From the NCBI RefSeq assembly GCF_022605725.1, contig NC_065551.1:11470001-11534000 (forward strand): a DNA stretch of 64,000 nucleotides, written 5' to 3'. Below, piece after piece: positions 1 to 10,992 of the stretch. This stretch comes from Anthonomus grandis grandis. Taxonomy: Eukaryota; Arthropoda; Insecta; Coleoptera; Curculionidae. Both the position numbers and the translations under genes were made by a program. The notes under the pieces were generated by a model. That model did not search any database. It was given only the letters and a program-made list of their open reading frames with translations, and was not told the origin of the DNA. Positions within the stretch are counted from its first letter, which is position 1. Every line of letters begins with the position of its first letter.

Positions 1-274
1 ATACTTAGGACATGTAGTAACACCCGAAGGAGTCAAACCCAATCCTGATAAAATCATGGCTATTAAAAAGTTTCCAATCCCTAAAACAACAAAACAAATA
101 AAAGGATTTTTAGGACTTTTAAGTTACTATCGTAAATTCATAAATAATTTTGCAAAATTAACGAAACCTTTAACTAAATGTCTGAAGAAAGGCGCAAAAA
201 TCGAACATAATGATGAATTTAAAAATTGTTTTGACACCTGTAAAAGTCTTCTCACGAACAAACCAATTCTTTAA
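1..274 (+). pseudogene. Gypsy reverse transcriptase thumb/connection fragment
   Basis: The translated segment carries the LGHVVT-type entry and the motif FLGLLSYYRKFI, which is typical of the end of Ty3/gypsy RT before RNase H. The frame starts outside the window. It is closed at 272-274 by a TAA where the family has a codon leading into a YPDF motif, so this looks like a nonsense substitution rather than a real end. Sequence downstream continues into RNase H in the same element. Confidence 0.85.
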
Positions 275-620
275 TACCCAGACTTTTCCAAACCTTTCAA
301 TTTAACTACTGATGCAAGCAATGTAGCCCTTGGAGCCGTTCTTTCACAAGGACCTATTGGTCAAGACCTCCCTATAGCTTATGCATCACGCACCCTTAAT
401 GACTCAGAACAGAATTACTCGACGATTGAAAAAGAATATTTATGTCTTGTATGGGCAACCAAATATTTCCGCCCCTATCTCTTTGGTCGAAAATTCAACA
501 TCTTAACTGACCACAAATCCCTTCAGATGCTTTTTTCCCTTAAAGACCCTTCTTCAAAATTACTTCGATGGCGTATAAAACTAAAACGCCGAACAAGATC
601 CCATTGTAGGCATACCTGTT
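275..620 (+). pseudogene. Gypsy RNase H domain fragment
   Basis: Directly after the nonsense codon the reading continues with [15 protein letters not shown], then [16 protein letters not shown], then ILTDHKSLQ. These are the RNase H landmarks of Ty3/gypsy pol, with the DAS and TDH acidic residues present. After about 580 the sequence jumps out of family similarity into a different frame, and the tether that normally leads to integrase is missing. I infer a deletion between RNase H and the integrase zinc domain. Confidence 0.8.
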
Positions 621-776
621 TCTGAAACCGCAGTAAATTACGGTTCAAATCAAATATTTATACAGTATGTTCTACATTCCCCTGCAAAACCTATTATTAA
701 GATCTTATTTAATAAAAAACGCAGAATTACTGTTCAAATATCAAATGAAAATTTCGAACAAGATATATTAAATTTT

Positions 777-1958
777 ATGAAAGAACAGATCGTACCCGAT
801 AAACAATACCATCTCTATTTTATTGATCCAAATATATACGAACCCTTTTGTGAAGTCATTCGAACCCATTTTAGATGGCCTTCGATAAAATTTAAACGTT
901 GTCTTATTAAACTCATAGATGTAACTAATAAAAACGATATAAAAGAACTAATACAAAATTATCATGAAAGTAAGAGTAATCACCGAGGAATCGAAGAAAC
1001 AACTAAAAAACTTAGAGACAAATATTACTGGCCTGAACTTAGAAGCTCTGTTCAGACGTATATAAACGAATGTGAAATTTGTGCGCGTAGTAAATACGAA
1101 AGAAACCTTGTTAAAATTCCCATGAATATTACTCCTACAGCAACAAGACCTTTTGAAATAATCCACCTCGATACGTACACTTTAGAACAAACAAAATTCC
1201 TTACAATTATAGATAGTTTTTCAAAATATGCAAAAGCATATCCTCTGGATTCCCTAACTGCGATAGAAATTGTAAACAATATGTTAAGTTACTTTTCACA
1301 CCACGGAGTTCCAAAACAAATTATTGTAGATAACGGAACAGAATTCAAAAACACTGTTGTAACAGAACTATTAACGTTACACAAAATTAAAGTTCATTTT
1401 TGTTCACCACATCACCCTGAATCCAATGGTGTAATTGAACGCTTACATTCCACCTTATCCGAACATATTAGACTTCTTAATAATCAAACATTTAAAGACA
1501 CACCGATAAATCAAAAAATGATCTATGCTATTTTAGCTTACAATCACACTATCCATTCTGTGACCAAATTCAAACCCATTGACATAATAAATGGCCATAT
1601 TACATCTGACGATGTATTTGACATCAAATTAGATCAATTAATTCTCAGTGACTATGTATCCAGTCATAAAGAAAAAAGTAAACTGTTGTATTCCCATATT
1701 AATGAACAACTAATAAATACAAAAGAAAAACTTGCTGCAAAAGTTAATGTAAATAAAGACGATCCCCAAATATTTGTAGAAGACCAAATGGTTTATGCTA
1801 AAAAACATACTAGGCAAAAAACCAGCGATAAATTTGACAAACCCTCAAAAATAGTCCACACTAATTTAGAAAGAAAAACCGCTAAATTAGAAAACCAAGA
1901 GAAAATCCATTTATCTAATTTAAAACGACCTTTAAAAACAAAATATAGTTTCGACTAA
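777..1958 (+). CDS. Gypsy integrase (393-aa open remnant of pol)
   Basis: This is the longest open frame of the element. The HHCC zinc-binding domain is visible (His63, His69, Cys99, Cys102). It is followed by the DDE catalytic core: Asp132 in HLDTY, Asp185 in IIVDNGTEF and Glu221 in SNGVIERLH. Thirty-five residues separate the last two, as in retroviral-type integrases. The C-terminal part is lysine-rich. In an intact element this is the end of the Gag-Pol polyprotein, so the ATG at 777 is only the first in-frame Met, not a native start. All catalytic residues survive, but the protein could not be made in its normal context. Confidence 0.85.
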   Translation: MKEQIVPDKQYHLYFIDPNIYEPFCEVIRTHFRWPSIKFKRCLIKLIDVTNKNDIKELIQNYHESKSNHRGIEETTKKLRDKYYWPELRSSVQTYINECEICARSKYERNLVKIPMNITPTATRPFEIIHLDTYTLEQTKFLTIIDSFSKYAKAYPLDSLTAIEIVNNMLSYFSHHGVPKQIIVDNGTEFKNTVVTELLTLHKIKVHFCSPHHPESNGVIERLHSTLSEHIRLLNNQTFKDTPINQKMIYAILAYNHTIHSVTKFKPIDIINGHITSDDVFDIKLDQLILSDYVSSHKEKSKLLYSHINEQLINTKEKLAAKVNVNKDDPQIFVEDQMVYAKKHTRQKTSDKFDKPSKIVHTNLERKTAKLENQEKIHLSNLKRPLKTKYSFD

Positions 1959-1984
1959 TTTTGTCCTTTTTCATCCCATTTCAG

Positions 1985-3733
1985 ATTTCTACAAGTAACA
2001 TACACACTTGGAGACCAAATCAAGTTTGAAAAAATAACAGATAACCCTGGACTATTACCACTTAAATTAGGTCAAGCAAAAATTGAAGAATACACACATA
2101 CTATTATACATTACTATGACCTTAACCCCTTAATAACAGAAGTCAATAAACTCCAAACAAAGGTAGCCAACGTAACGAATACCCTAAATAATAACACGGG
2201 ACATAAATCAGAAACAGCTGACTATTTAAAAATATTAACGATAATACAAGACCAAGTCGAAACGAAACTAAAAGAATTAGTACCACACCCACACAGAATC
2301 GCGCGAGGACTTATCAATGGTATAGGTTCAATATTTAAAAGTATCAGGGGTAATTTAGACGCCTCCGATGGAGAACGTTATGAAAAATTAATTAAAGACT
2401 TACAAGAGAATCAGAAAACGCTAGGTTTAAACATTCAAAAAGAAAATTCAATTTCCCTTAATTTACTTAAAAAGTTTAACACAACAATTCAACAGATAAA
2501 TCGCAACACGAAACTATAAGATGGAAAATTGCATCAAGTTGAACTAGCAGTAGAAACATCAAATTTCCTACAAAGTTCAAATTACATTAAACATGTTTTA
2601 AATCAAATAATTAATTTGTATGAAATAATCGATTCAATTTTACAGGATATCGAAAATGCTTTAACATTTTCCAAATTAAGAATTTTACACCCTAGTATAA
2701 TTAAGACTGAAGATTTATTTAGTGAATTAAAATGAATTCAAAAATTACTTGGTGTAAAGCATATGCCTTTAGAAGTCTCATTAGAAAATACCTTATTATA
2801 TGAACAAATAATTAAACTATATAGTTTTGTCCTAAATAATAAAATTACATTTCTTCTTCGCATTCCAATAACTAATCAAAAAGATTTTAATTATTTTCAT
2901 CTTTACTCTTTACCAGTTTATAAACAGAGCATGTTTAAGGTTATAATACCAAAAAATAAATTTTTGCTAAAAAATGAGTTGCATTTCTCATATCGGGCAA
3001 TCGAATGCCAAGAGATTAAAGAGAAATTCTTTTTCTGTGACAAAACAAACCTACAAGAGATATCACCAACCAGCCCTTGTGCAGTACAGCTGCTGGAAAA
3101 CCAAGGTCAATCAACCTGCCAACCAGTTGAAGTTAAAGTTTCCAAACCAATATTTAACCAACTAGACTATTCTAATAAATATGCTGCAGCCCTTCCTAAC
3201 GAGGAAACCCTCCATCTAGAATGTTACGACCAAGAGGAATTCATCAAACTTCAAGGCTCCTTAATCTTTGAAGTACCAATTAACTGCCAAATCGCACTTG
3301 ATCAAGCTTCAACCATCAATCGATAGGAAACAATAATTATCAACCCATATTGTTTCCTGACTTTAATGTAAACGCCCCAATTTTACCCACACTTAACCTT
3401 AGCGCACACATTGATGACATCAAACTAGATGACCTGAACAAACTACGCAGCCAGATTCTCCATAACCAACCGAAGCTGTTGTCCTTCCATGATGCAATCC
3501 GCTACCCCAGTATTTGGACAATCCTTATATACCTGACACTAGTAGCTGCCATTAGCTACTTTGCATACAAGAAGCTGAGAACGAAAACTGCCCTTCCTGA
3601 TACAGAAAGCATGATACTTTCTTCTTTTCCTGATACTTTTTATGCTTTCGCTTTTAGTTTACGAATTCAGTCAGAGCTAAGCCATTGTTTTAAACATACT
3701 TTATTATTATTTTACTCGCATTATAGTTATTAA
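1985..3733 (+). pseudogene. Errantivirus env-like gene, broken
   Basis: The gene follows integrase in the position of the third ORF of errantiviruses. A polypyrimidine tract ending in AG at 1983-1984 could be the env splice acceptor. The frame shows a basic R-x-x-R site followed by a glycine-rich GLINGIGS stretch, then a heptad-like helix region. This resembles the cleavage site and fusion segment known for insect env proteins. The same frame is stopped at 2517-2519 and 2733-2735 and ends at 3324-3326. A second frame, 3350-3733, carries a hydrophobic segment (WTILIYLTLVAAISYF) followed by lysines and arginine, as expected for a C-terminal membrane anchor. Non-functional as it stands. Confidence 0.75.
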
Positions 3734-3896
3734 TGAAATAAAAGTTTTTTTAAAAACATAAATTCGTAGTATCGAATTTTAATTCACTTGTTACTCTGTA
3801 CGTTGACAGCAAAAGACTACTTATAAAATCAACGTTGACAGTGATGCCATATTTTCATACCAGCTTAATATTACTAACATATAAGCTCAACCACAA

Positions 3897-3928
3897 ATGT
3901 ATATAGCTCCGCACGGAGCTATATACAT
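3897..3928. repeat. Perfect 15-bp palindrome with CA loop
   Basis: The arms ATGTATATAGCTCCG and CGGAGCTATATACAT are exact reverse complements separated by CA. The same core with a longer loop recurs at 4649-4690, and both copies are followed by CTGTG, so they are two copies of one short repeat, this one with a shortened centre. Confidence 0.9.
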
Positions 3929-4648
3929 CTGTGCCTCAACTAACAGCCAATTTTTGAATTTTTCTCTCAAGGCTAAATCCGAAAACCATTGGCAATGCAA
4001 CAGTGCGGTTTTTTACCTAAACCGAACCAGTGTTGGTGCCGCCCTAGTGCCACAATTTTTTTTCCAATGGATTTCGCTATAAGTTTCCCCTTAGACATTA
4101 AGGCAAGCCCTCCACAAATAATGGGACGACCGAATGTGCGGTTTGATTTGGTGTCTGCGGAAATTGAATTTCTTCAGCGCTGTTTGTCTCAATATTTTTT
4201 GCGTCACTCTATTTAATTCTTAAATGTTGACCGATCTGCATGGGTTTCCGCTAAAATTGTGAAATTTAAGATAATTTATTGGTTCTAGTTTAACCAGACC
4301 AAAATGAAAAAGCAAAAATATTTTATTTTAGGAGGTTTTGTAGTAGTCAGTGGTGTCCCATATATAACATTGAAATGCAACTAAATAATCTGAAAATATT
4401 TTATATTAATATTTTTTCGAGGTCTTTACAATTATTATTATAAATTAGTAGATGAAGATTTTTTTTCACTTTTCTTTATAATATTGAAGAATTCTGTCAT
4501 CTGTCAAGTGTTAGAAATATTGACAGTTGATATTGTTGAAAATTAACAACGTCATTTGACAGGTCTTAAAAAGTTACGATAGGAACGTCAAATTTGTCCT
4601 CTACTATGCATAATACTTTTGGCACCATTGTCTCTTTAATGTCGTAAA

Positions 4649-4690
4649 ATATAAATAGCTCCGCACGAGCTAGTGCGGTGCTATTTATAT
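4649..4690. repeat. 18-bp palindrome with GAGCTA loop
   Basis: The arms ATATAAATAGCTCCGCAC and GTGCGGTGCTATTTATAT pair with one mismatch around a six-base loop. The core AGCTCCGCAC is shared with 3897-3928. Related GCACTAGTGCG centres occur at about 30290 and 39680. Confidence 0.9.
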
Positions 4691-4959
4691 CTGTGGTAAT
4701 ATCACACATTACATTTAATTTGACGAGAGAATTGAGAATTTGACGTAAAAATTGCATAAACATTTTATTTTGTACAACAATATGAGAAATAAACAGGCAT
4801 AATGAAAAACTTACCATCACTGGCTGGTTATTCAGAAAATTCATATCACGTCGAATTACTATGGGTGGTACGGAGGACAAAATAACATATTTGTTCTCTT
4901 TTTTAATACCATGTTCGACGTTCGAATTTTTTTAAGCAGCGGTTTCAAACTCTTGTACA

Positions 4960-5880
4960 CCTTACCGAATGTTTTCAATCACTTTCACACTCAAGTGGGC
5001 GAGCAATTAAATATCTCTAGCTTTATTTTGTAGTGGCTTAAACCAGTTCGATTGGGTTAAAGACGCAATAATAAGGAGGCAGAAAAAAAAGCTTAGTAAA
5101 ATATGTACGTCCATGATTCGAAGAAATATTAATTAATATTTGTCTCTGGAATGTCAATGTTTTTAGTTTTCATAAAATTTAAAATATCCTATTTTTTAAA
5201 ACTGGTATTCGGTATTTTATTTAATATTCAGGAAAGGTAAGAAGCATTGTTCATTTTGATAACAGAGTTAGGTGAACCACTTTTCAAATAACTCTGAGGT
5301 CACATCTTGGTCGTAAACGTCGATGATTTCGTAAAAGCAGTGCATTCGGAATAAAACCAATTTCTTCAACAGTATGGAGAATACTTACACGTGTTCCCGT
5401 GAGTAAGGTTCATTAACTCAACCAAATCTAACAATATCATGCGTATCGATCCACGTTTCATCTAAATACACTATTTTTCTGTTAAATTATCGATGGTTTT
5501 TAATATTGCGTGAATATTCTTAATGAAGTGATTTAATAATAGTTATCCTATTGTCAAGATTTTTATGTTTAAACCCGCATTCCACTAGACACTTAATATG
5601 GTCTCTAAGGTACTGTAATTATAGTCTGGATATTCATTTTGTTTTTGTTTTATCGTTTCCAAAGTTGGTACTAAATTATCTTTATAAAAACCATACACTT
5701 ATACCGAATAACATCCTTGGTCACGTTATCAATTTTTCGCAAGTTCTGCTTGACCTCCTTCCGCTTCATGGAATGATCTATAATATCTCTAACTTTAAAC
5801 AATACGATAAATTGTAGACCAAGATATTAGTCAATTCGGGTTGTAGTTGTTTCTTCTGGGTGATCTAATTTTCGCGTCGA
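4960..5880 (-). pseudogene. DDE (IS630/Tc1-like, DDE_3 type) transposase relic, copy 1
   Basis: Read on the minus strand, the relic contains NEYPDYNY, then AGFKHKNLDNR at about 5560, and the C-terminal motif LPPYYCVFNPIELV at about 5075-5040. LPPY...NPIE is the block around the last catalytic acid of this transposase type. Stops and frameshifts occur throughout. A better-preserved relative lies at 34225-35165 with the matching blocks in the same order. I place it in the Tc1/mariner-IS630 group by the motif only; the exact family is not settled. Confidence 0.65.
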
Positions 5881-6639
5881 AGACAAGCAAACATATTTAA
5901 AACACGTCTTTGACATTGAACGTGAGAATTTTTATAATATTAAATTCTCAGTTTTGCTTATTACTTATATATGTATCAGAATTAGAAGAAAACATCTCCA
6001 AAGCATTTGTGGAAGCATCGTCAAATGCCATTTTCGACCAACGAGACTAAAATTAAGTCAAATAATAACGCTAAAGAAGTAAAATGAATTATAAAGCTTG
6101 AAAAGAAAGAGTGTGCAAAAGAGAAAGTGTGTCTCAAGAGTAACTAGAACTTCAATATGAAATCTCTACTGATGCTACTATAAAATATAAAATAAACACC
6201 TGCAAATCCATTTTCTTTTGGATGCTGGGTTAAAGAAGATTTATTTTTTGCCCTAAACGTTGCCGCCGTATGCGTGCCTCTTTAATAACCTAGTTAGTTA
6301 GTTAACAATGACAACAGAAATTATTGAGCCATCCTTATTGCTTCCGTGTTTTTATTAGGTAGCTCATGTAAAATGGAGTTCGGTTGTATGCATTTGATGG
6401 CTTTTTTATTTTAATTTGTGCTTTTTCAATTTGGACTAGTTCAATTAAAAAAAAAATTGAAGTAGAATATTTGTTATTCCTTTAAATAGGCCATTTTACA
6501 AATTTGTAGAGAGGTTATATAAAATTGTACTGACATCTAACAACTAGCAATTAGTAAGTGGTAAGTCCGAATTTTATTTTTGCCTCATGTAACCTCTCTA
6601 GAGTTTCGTATTATATAGGGTGGCAATTTAAAATTTTAA
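5881..6639. other. Nothing recognised
   Basis: AT-rich sequence between two transposase relics, probably inside an upstream intron of the P5B ATPase gene. No open frame or RNA-like structure stands out. Confidence 0.4.
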
Positions 6640-7402
6640 AATGGCCATATATTACGATCCAAAAAACTGAAGTCTTAGATCCGGGGATCTAGGTGACCAC
6701 ACAATAGAATCTCTTCTTTCAATCCACTGGTTAGGACAACGATCATCCAACCATTGTCCAACGGGAACTACATAATGAGGAGGTGCTCAATCCTGTTAGA
6801 ATTGTAGCAGGCGTTCTTCTAAAGTTTTTATAAAAGGCAAAATATTTTTTTTTATAAAACACAAAATCTACAGCATCACAGAAACAACATACACAAAACA
6901 CCTAACATATAAATAAAGATACATTTTAGATAGAATTTTAAAATTAAGTTCTTTTAAAGATAAATTTCCGTGCAAGTCCCTCTAATTTTCTAATTCCCGC
7001 ACTATTAATGGTTCAATAGACCTCTGTAGCATTTTAGCATATATGTCGCCATTTAAATTCCACGGTATAAATATTGGGCCGATAATACCATCTCCAAAGA
7101 TACCAGCCCAAACACTCATTTTCTGCAGGTATGCCCTTCTTTAAATACGAGTGGGTTTTCGTCATTCCAGTACCCCGGGCCTTACATTGTGACTTGGATG
7201 CCTTGAGTTTAAACATTGAGCTGTTCCAGAAGAAACATTCATCCTGGGAACCATAAACGAATATGGTGTACACCATTGTTAAAGTAAAGAAATGCTGTTT
7301 TTCGTTTAAACCGAAAGCTAACGTGTGAATATTTGTTATAATGTGAATATTTATAAGCAAAGCTTCTCTTTTGGCAAAAAAAAACCATAGCAAATAAACC
7401 AA
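6640..7402 (-). pseudogene. DUF4817-type mariner-like transposase relic
   Basis: On the minus strand, after a poorly conserved start, the frames give a block corresponding to SVWAGIFGDGIIGP near 7100. Then comes a block with APPHYVVPVGQWLDD and WSPRSPDL at about 6800-6660. These match the middle and the last catalytic region of the mariner-like transposases seen intact elsewhere in this window (for example 22508-23556). Several frameshifts; no inverted repeats found. It lies about 400 bp upstream of the first visible ATPase exon and is probably intronic. Confidence 0.7.
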
Positions 7403-7821
7403 TACAAAATACCTACAGGCTTGACTTGTTTAGAATTCTTAGGAGACATACGACTATATTGGTAGCTATTATATTGAACATTTAATTAAAAAATCAAAAA
7501 ATGTTTTCATTTGCTGTTTTCCCTGATAAACAGAAACTAGTTTTGTAAAATGTGGCTTGCTATGGAGTCATTGGAAGCAATTATTGTCAATTGTTCAAGA
7601 TGATCACTCGACCCTCCTTTCTATTTAAGATTTTAGGGCTGTATCTTATCCTGTCTAAGAGGTAGCAGACAATAAAATAATATGCTTGTTTTTGTTCCCG
7701 CTTCGTTTTAAAGAAACTGTTTTCAGTATTTTTTTATTCAATTTTTTGTTCCTAATATATGGTCATAAAACTCCTTCATAAAAACATTCACTAAACAATT
7801 TACTAAAGGTGACAATTTCAG

Positions 7822-8660
7822 GACCATCAGCGAATCTATGCCCAAAAAGGCCGATGTCCTCATTAATTTCACCTAAAACTATACTTCCCCTTATGTTTCA
7901 AATACTTTTATGTGTGTGTTTTCAAATTGGATCTTTATATTTTTTGTATCAGCAAAGTTGGTTTAAGCCTATAAAACCCGGCAATGAAGAGACTACTGTA
8001 TCATGGGAAAACACTGTTATATTTACAGTTTCGTGTTGTCAATATTTGATATTGGCATGGCATTTTTCAAAAACAAAACCATACAGGTAAAAATTCATTA
8101 TTTTCATTTTAGTTTTATTGTAAGGCAAACATTATTTTCTAAGGATGTTCTTATTTGATTAATTTTTCAGATAAGCGGTTTAGAAATGTAAAAATTACCA
8201 TTTTTTAGGCAATCTGTTTTTAACAATGTTTGGTTTATACTAAACGTTTTATCCTTAAGTATTTTTACAACGTGGCTAATGACTGATCCGTGTAAAAAAA
8301 TGGCTGAACTTATGGACCTAATTCATTTTGACCAAAGCGATAAAATATTGAAAAATTTTAAGTATGTTTTGATCCTGTTCCCCGTTGGACATTTTGTCGC
8401 TGCTGGATTTATAGAGGTGATTTTATTTGCAGAAACTGTTATATATTTATGAAAGGCAAAAACACATAGAGCGGTAAGTAGTTTTTAAGAAAAAAAATTA
8501 TTGGTTTTTTTAGTTCTGTATGAGTGACCGAGACTGGCTTAAGAAGTTTTTCCAGTGCCTAAGTTGTAAAAAGCAACCAAAAAATAAATACAAAAGGCTT
8601 CTGCGAGAACACGATTTTGTTCAGTATTTAAACTCGTTACCTAATTCTGAGATCAGATGA
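7822..8660 (+). CDS. P5B-type ATPase (ATP13A2/3 family), last three exons
   Basis: Exons are 7822-8086, 8209-8416 and 8514-8660 (stop TGA), with AG/GT borders and matching phases. The product is the C-terminal transmembrane part of a P5B ATPase, the family that moves polyamines out of late endosomes and lysosomes. Recognition rests on the RPMSSLISP start, which is the turn before M7, and on four hydrophobic segments: ILPLMFQILLCVCFQ, NTVIFTVSCCQYLILAW, NNVWFILNVLSLSIF and YVLILFPVGHFVAAGFIE. A short basic tail KKQPKNKYKRLLRE follows. Phosphorylation and nucleotide-binding domains must be in upstream exons, which I do not find between 1 and 7800. All three exons are open. Insects have one such gene, called anne boleyn in Drosophila; I cannot confirm orthology here. 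Confidence 0.85.
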
Positions 8661-9234
8661 CATCTAAATGCTTTTAACAGAAGTTTAAAATATGGAAAAA
8701 TGTATTTCTTTTAATTAAACGTCATTATTCTATTAATATATATATGATATATATATATTGAAGTAGTTTAATTTTTCTGTTTCAGATATAGCAAACTAAG
8801 TTGAGATTATAAGGTCTAGTTATCAGTTCTAGTAGTCTATAAGGTAAGTTCTGTTTTAAACTAGGTCAAAAGTAGAATTAGCCCTTTGCGACAGGAGTAT
8901 TTTTTAACATCGCATCATAAAATTGTGTATTCAACCGTACTAATAAAAGTTTGACGTAAAATAAATTGGTTGACGTACAAGCGAGTAGTTTAGCAAAAAT
9001 GCTAATGGATATATGCTATGGACCTCAAACTTTGGTATATCAAATGGCTATCCTATAGATCACAGTATTTTCAGGAGGGATACTGCTCGCGGCCCAGTGT
9101 CGCGAGATCACAAACATATTTTAAAATTTCTTACGAACCGTGTTTGTCCACTAATACGTGTACATTTCCGAGCAATAAAAATAAAAGTGTAATAAAGAAG
9201 TAGTCTAGAGTTAGAGGTAGCCTAGAGCCTGTAG
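8661..9234. other. ATPase 3' flank, no gene seen
   Basis: This contains the 3' UTR and flank of the ATPase gene. An AATTAAA at about 8715 is a possible weak polyadenylation signal, and there is a short TA-rich run at 8738-8758. No other coding signal. Confidence 0.4.
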
Positions 9235-9400
9235 CAGCTTTTCAGTTGCACCACATCTGCCAATCAACGTCCCTGGAAAGCGTTCATTGAGCCGCTCTCG
9301 AATTGCCAAGAAACGAAATTTTAACAATTTCTCGAAAATACTTGTGTTTTGCTGGAAACGCACAATATCTTCAGTCAACCAATTTAATTTTTATTGGGAC
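9235..9400 (-). pseudogene. Short mariner-like transposase fragment
   Basis: The minus strand reads KFRFLAIRERLNERFPG followed by an IGR. This matches the segment of DUF4817-type transposases just before the block WIGRGGPVAWPPRSPDL. Only about 50 residues survive and no element borders are visible. Confidence 0.5.
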
Positions 9401-9845
9401 GGATGAATTGACAATTTATTTAATAGTTCTTATAAATGATGTTAACAGGATTCCCATTTAATTGATATCAAAGTGAGATAAGTTGGAGGTGAGACTTTAT
9501 TAAATATAAAATTAAACTTTTCCCTATAAGGCGTGGCTCGCTTTGAAATGGAAATACGAATAAATTATTTTGTGTTTTTTTTAAATCCTTGTTACCCGGC
9601 AGCAATTCCTACTTCTGCTTAGAGTTAAAGCAATGATATCCCTCAACTCAATAAAAGTCATTTTCTTGAAACTAATCTTGAGCTGGTTTTTTAATCATCA
9701 AAATAGTGGATCATTACTCGAAGGTACAATATTTATTATTGAATTCAGCTAAATTTTTAGTAAAAAACCGCAATATTTTGTACATATAGGATTATGAACT
9801 AAGCGGCTGTATCTCAGGACTGGCAACAATGGATTTTTTTGTTAT

Positions 9846-10992
9846 AAATTGTTATGAAAGTGGCCGTGAAAAAATTCTAGAAATGTATGACTTAAAATTA
9901 AATAAGAAAAACTTATATATTAATCTATGCTCTTGATAATACTGTTAAAAATCCTAGAATTTTTTTTATAATTTTGGTTTAAGGCTCATTGACCTACGAA
10001 CGATAGGGGTGGGGGACGCTATTGAAAGTGTAATCATTGAACTCAGTGTAAATACCAAATCACTTATTCGTCTTTAGCAATTCAAAACTTGTTTCAAAGA
10101 CCAATGTTATGATTTTAAATGTCCAAGCTTATTACTACTCTATAGTTTCTCTATAGTCCTAGTAAAATAGCTAGTTTTTTTTTTCATTTTGTTCCAAAAA
10201 TTCAAATTAAATAGTATATTTTCGACATCATATTTGAAAAGCAAAAATATAAAAGCCAGACGATGATATCTTTGCTCGTTTTAAAGTTATAGCAAATTAA
10301 AGTTTTTTTTTTCTGCAGAAACGAGGCAAAACTTCTGTACCGCTATCTAACATTCGACCTTAAAATGTCTAACTTTAAGTTAGACCCAGTATAATTCCTT
10401 GGCCTAAAAAGTCTATTTCCTTGGCCGGTCAAGTCATTTAACATGCCTCGACTTTTTTTTATAAAAGACATAGTCGTTTAAAAAATATTGTGTACTAAAC
10501 TCCACCCACAACTAGACAAGCACCTTTATCTACTCAAAGAAGATTGGAAGCTTGTTTAGAATGTGATGAAAGAGAGTTTGAACATGTATCCAGGAATTAA
10601 ATACCTAAATGTTCGAGTTTGAAATCGGTCCTTTTAAGAACCATAATTTAAATATAAAAAGAATTTCGTAGATAAATAATTGTCATAAGAAAATCACATA
10701 AACTTTATGTGATACATTCGTTTATTAAATATGTTGTATAAACAGCTATAGTAATGTTAGACATTCTAAAGTCGAAAGCTAGAAGGCGTTACTTAAGTTT
10801 TGAGTATGTGCGTAAAAGAAACGTTAATTCGTAAAATAAAAAATGGAATTATTCCAAATTGCACCCTCTAGCTATTTCATTAGAAACGATAGAGTAGTAA
10901 TGAGATCCAACATTTATTTTTCACATGTTCTTTAAATATGCCATTACCTAATTGATCTTCTGGTTTGTCCTATGTAGTTTTTATCACAATCG
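9846..10992. repeat. Tandem duplication, unit 1 (1147 bp)
   Basis: This unit and the next, 10993-12139, are direct head-to-tail copies of equal length. Only scattered substitutions and one- or two-base indels in homopolymers separate them. The unit starts AAATTGTTATGAAAG and ends TTTTTATCACAATCG. On the minus strand the start of each unit encodes the DKNYIGQTRRS part of the GIY-YIG domain, so the duplicated segment is the 3' end of the Penelope-like element. Confidence 0.95.

Larger units (their letters stand above)
1..3733 (+). mobile_element. Ty3/gypsy errantivirus-like element, 5' part outside window
   Basis: The modules run in the order end of reverse transcriptase, RNase H, integrase and env-like gene, all on the plus strand. 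This is the order of Ty3/gypsy elements of the gypsy/17.6/297 (errantivirus) group. LTR, gag, protease and most of RT would lie before base 1. No second LTR copy is present, so the 3' boundary cannot be fixed; an AATAAA at about 3738 could be its polyadenylation signal. The copy is dead: a stop in the RT/RNase H junction, a deletion after RNase H, and stops plus a frame change in env. Confidence 0.85.
3734..4959. other. No recognisable gene; two related palindromes
   Basis: AT-rich sequence with stops in all frames. I see no family similarity apart from two short GC-centred palindromes (annotated separately) and two further GTGCGG motifs near 3990 and 4135. The stretch may be a decayed non-autonomous element delimited by the palindromes, but no target duplication is evident. 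Confidence 0.5.

Noticed and set aside
4566..4880. 104-codon minus-strand frame
   Set aside because: It runs across the palindrome at 4649-4690 and has no recognisable motif; likely chance.
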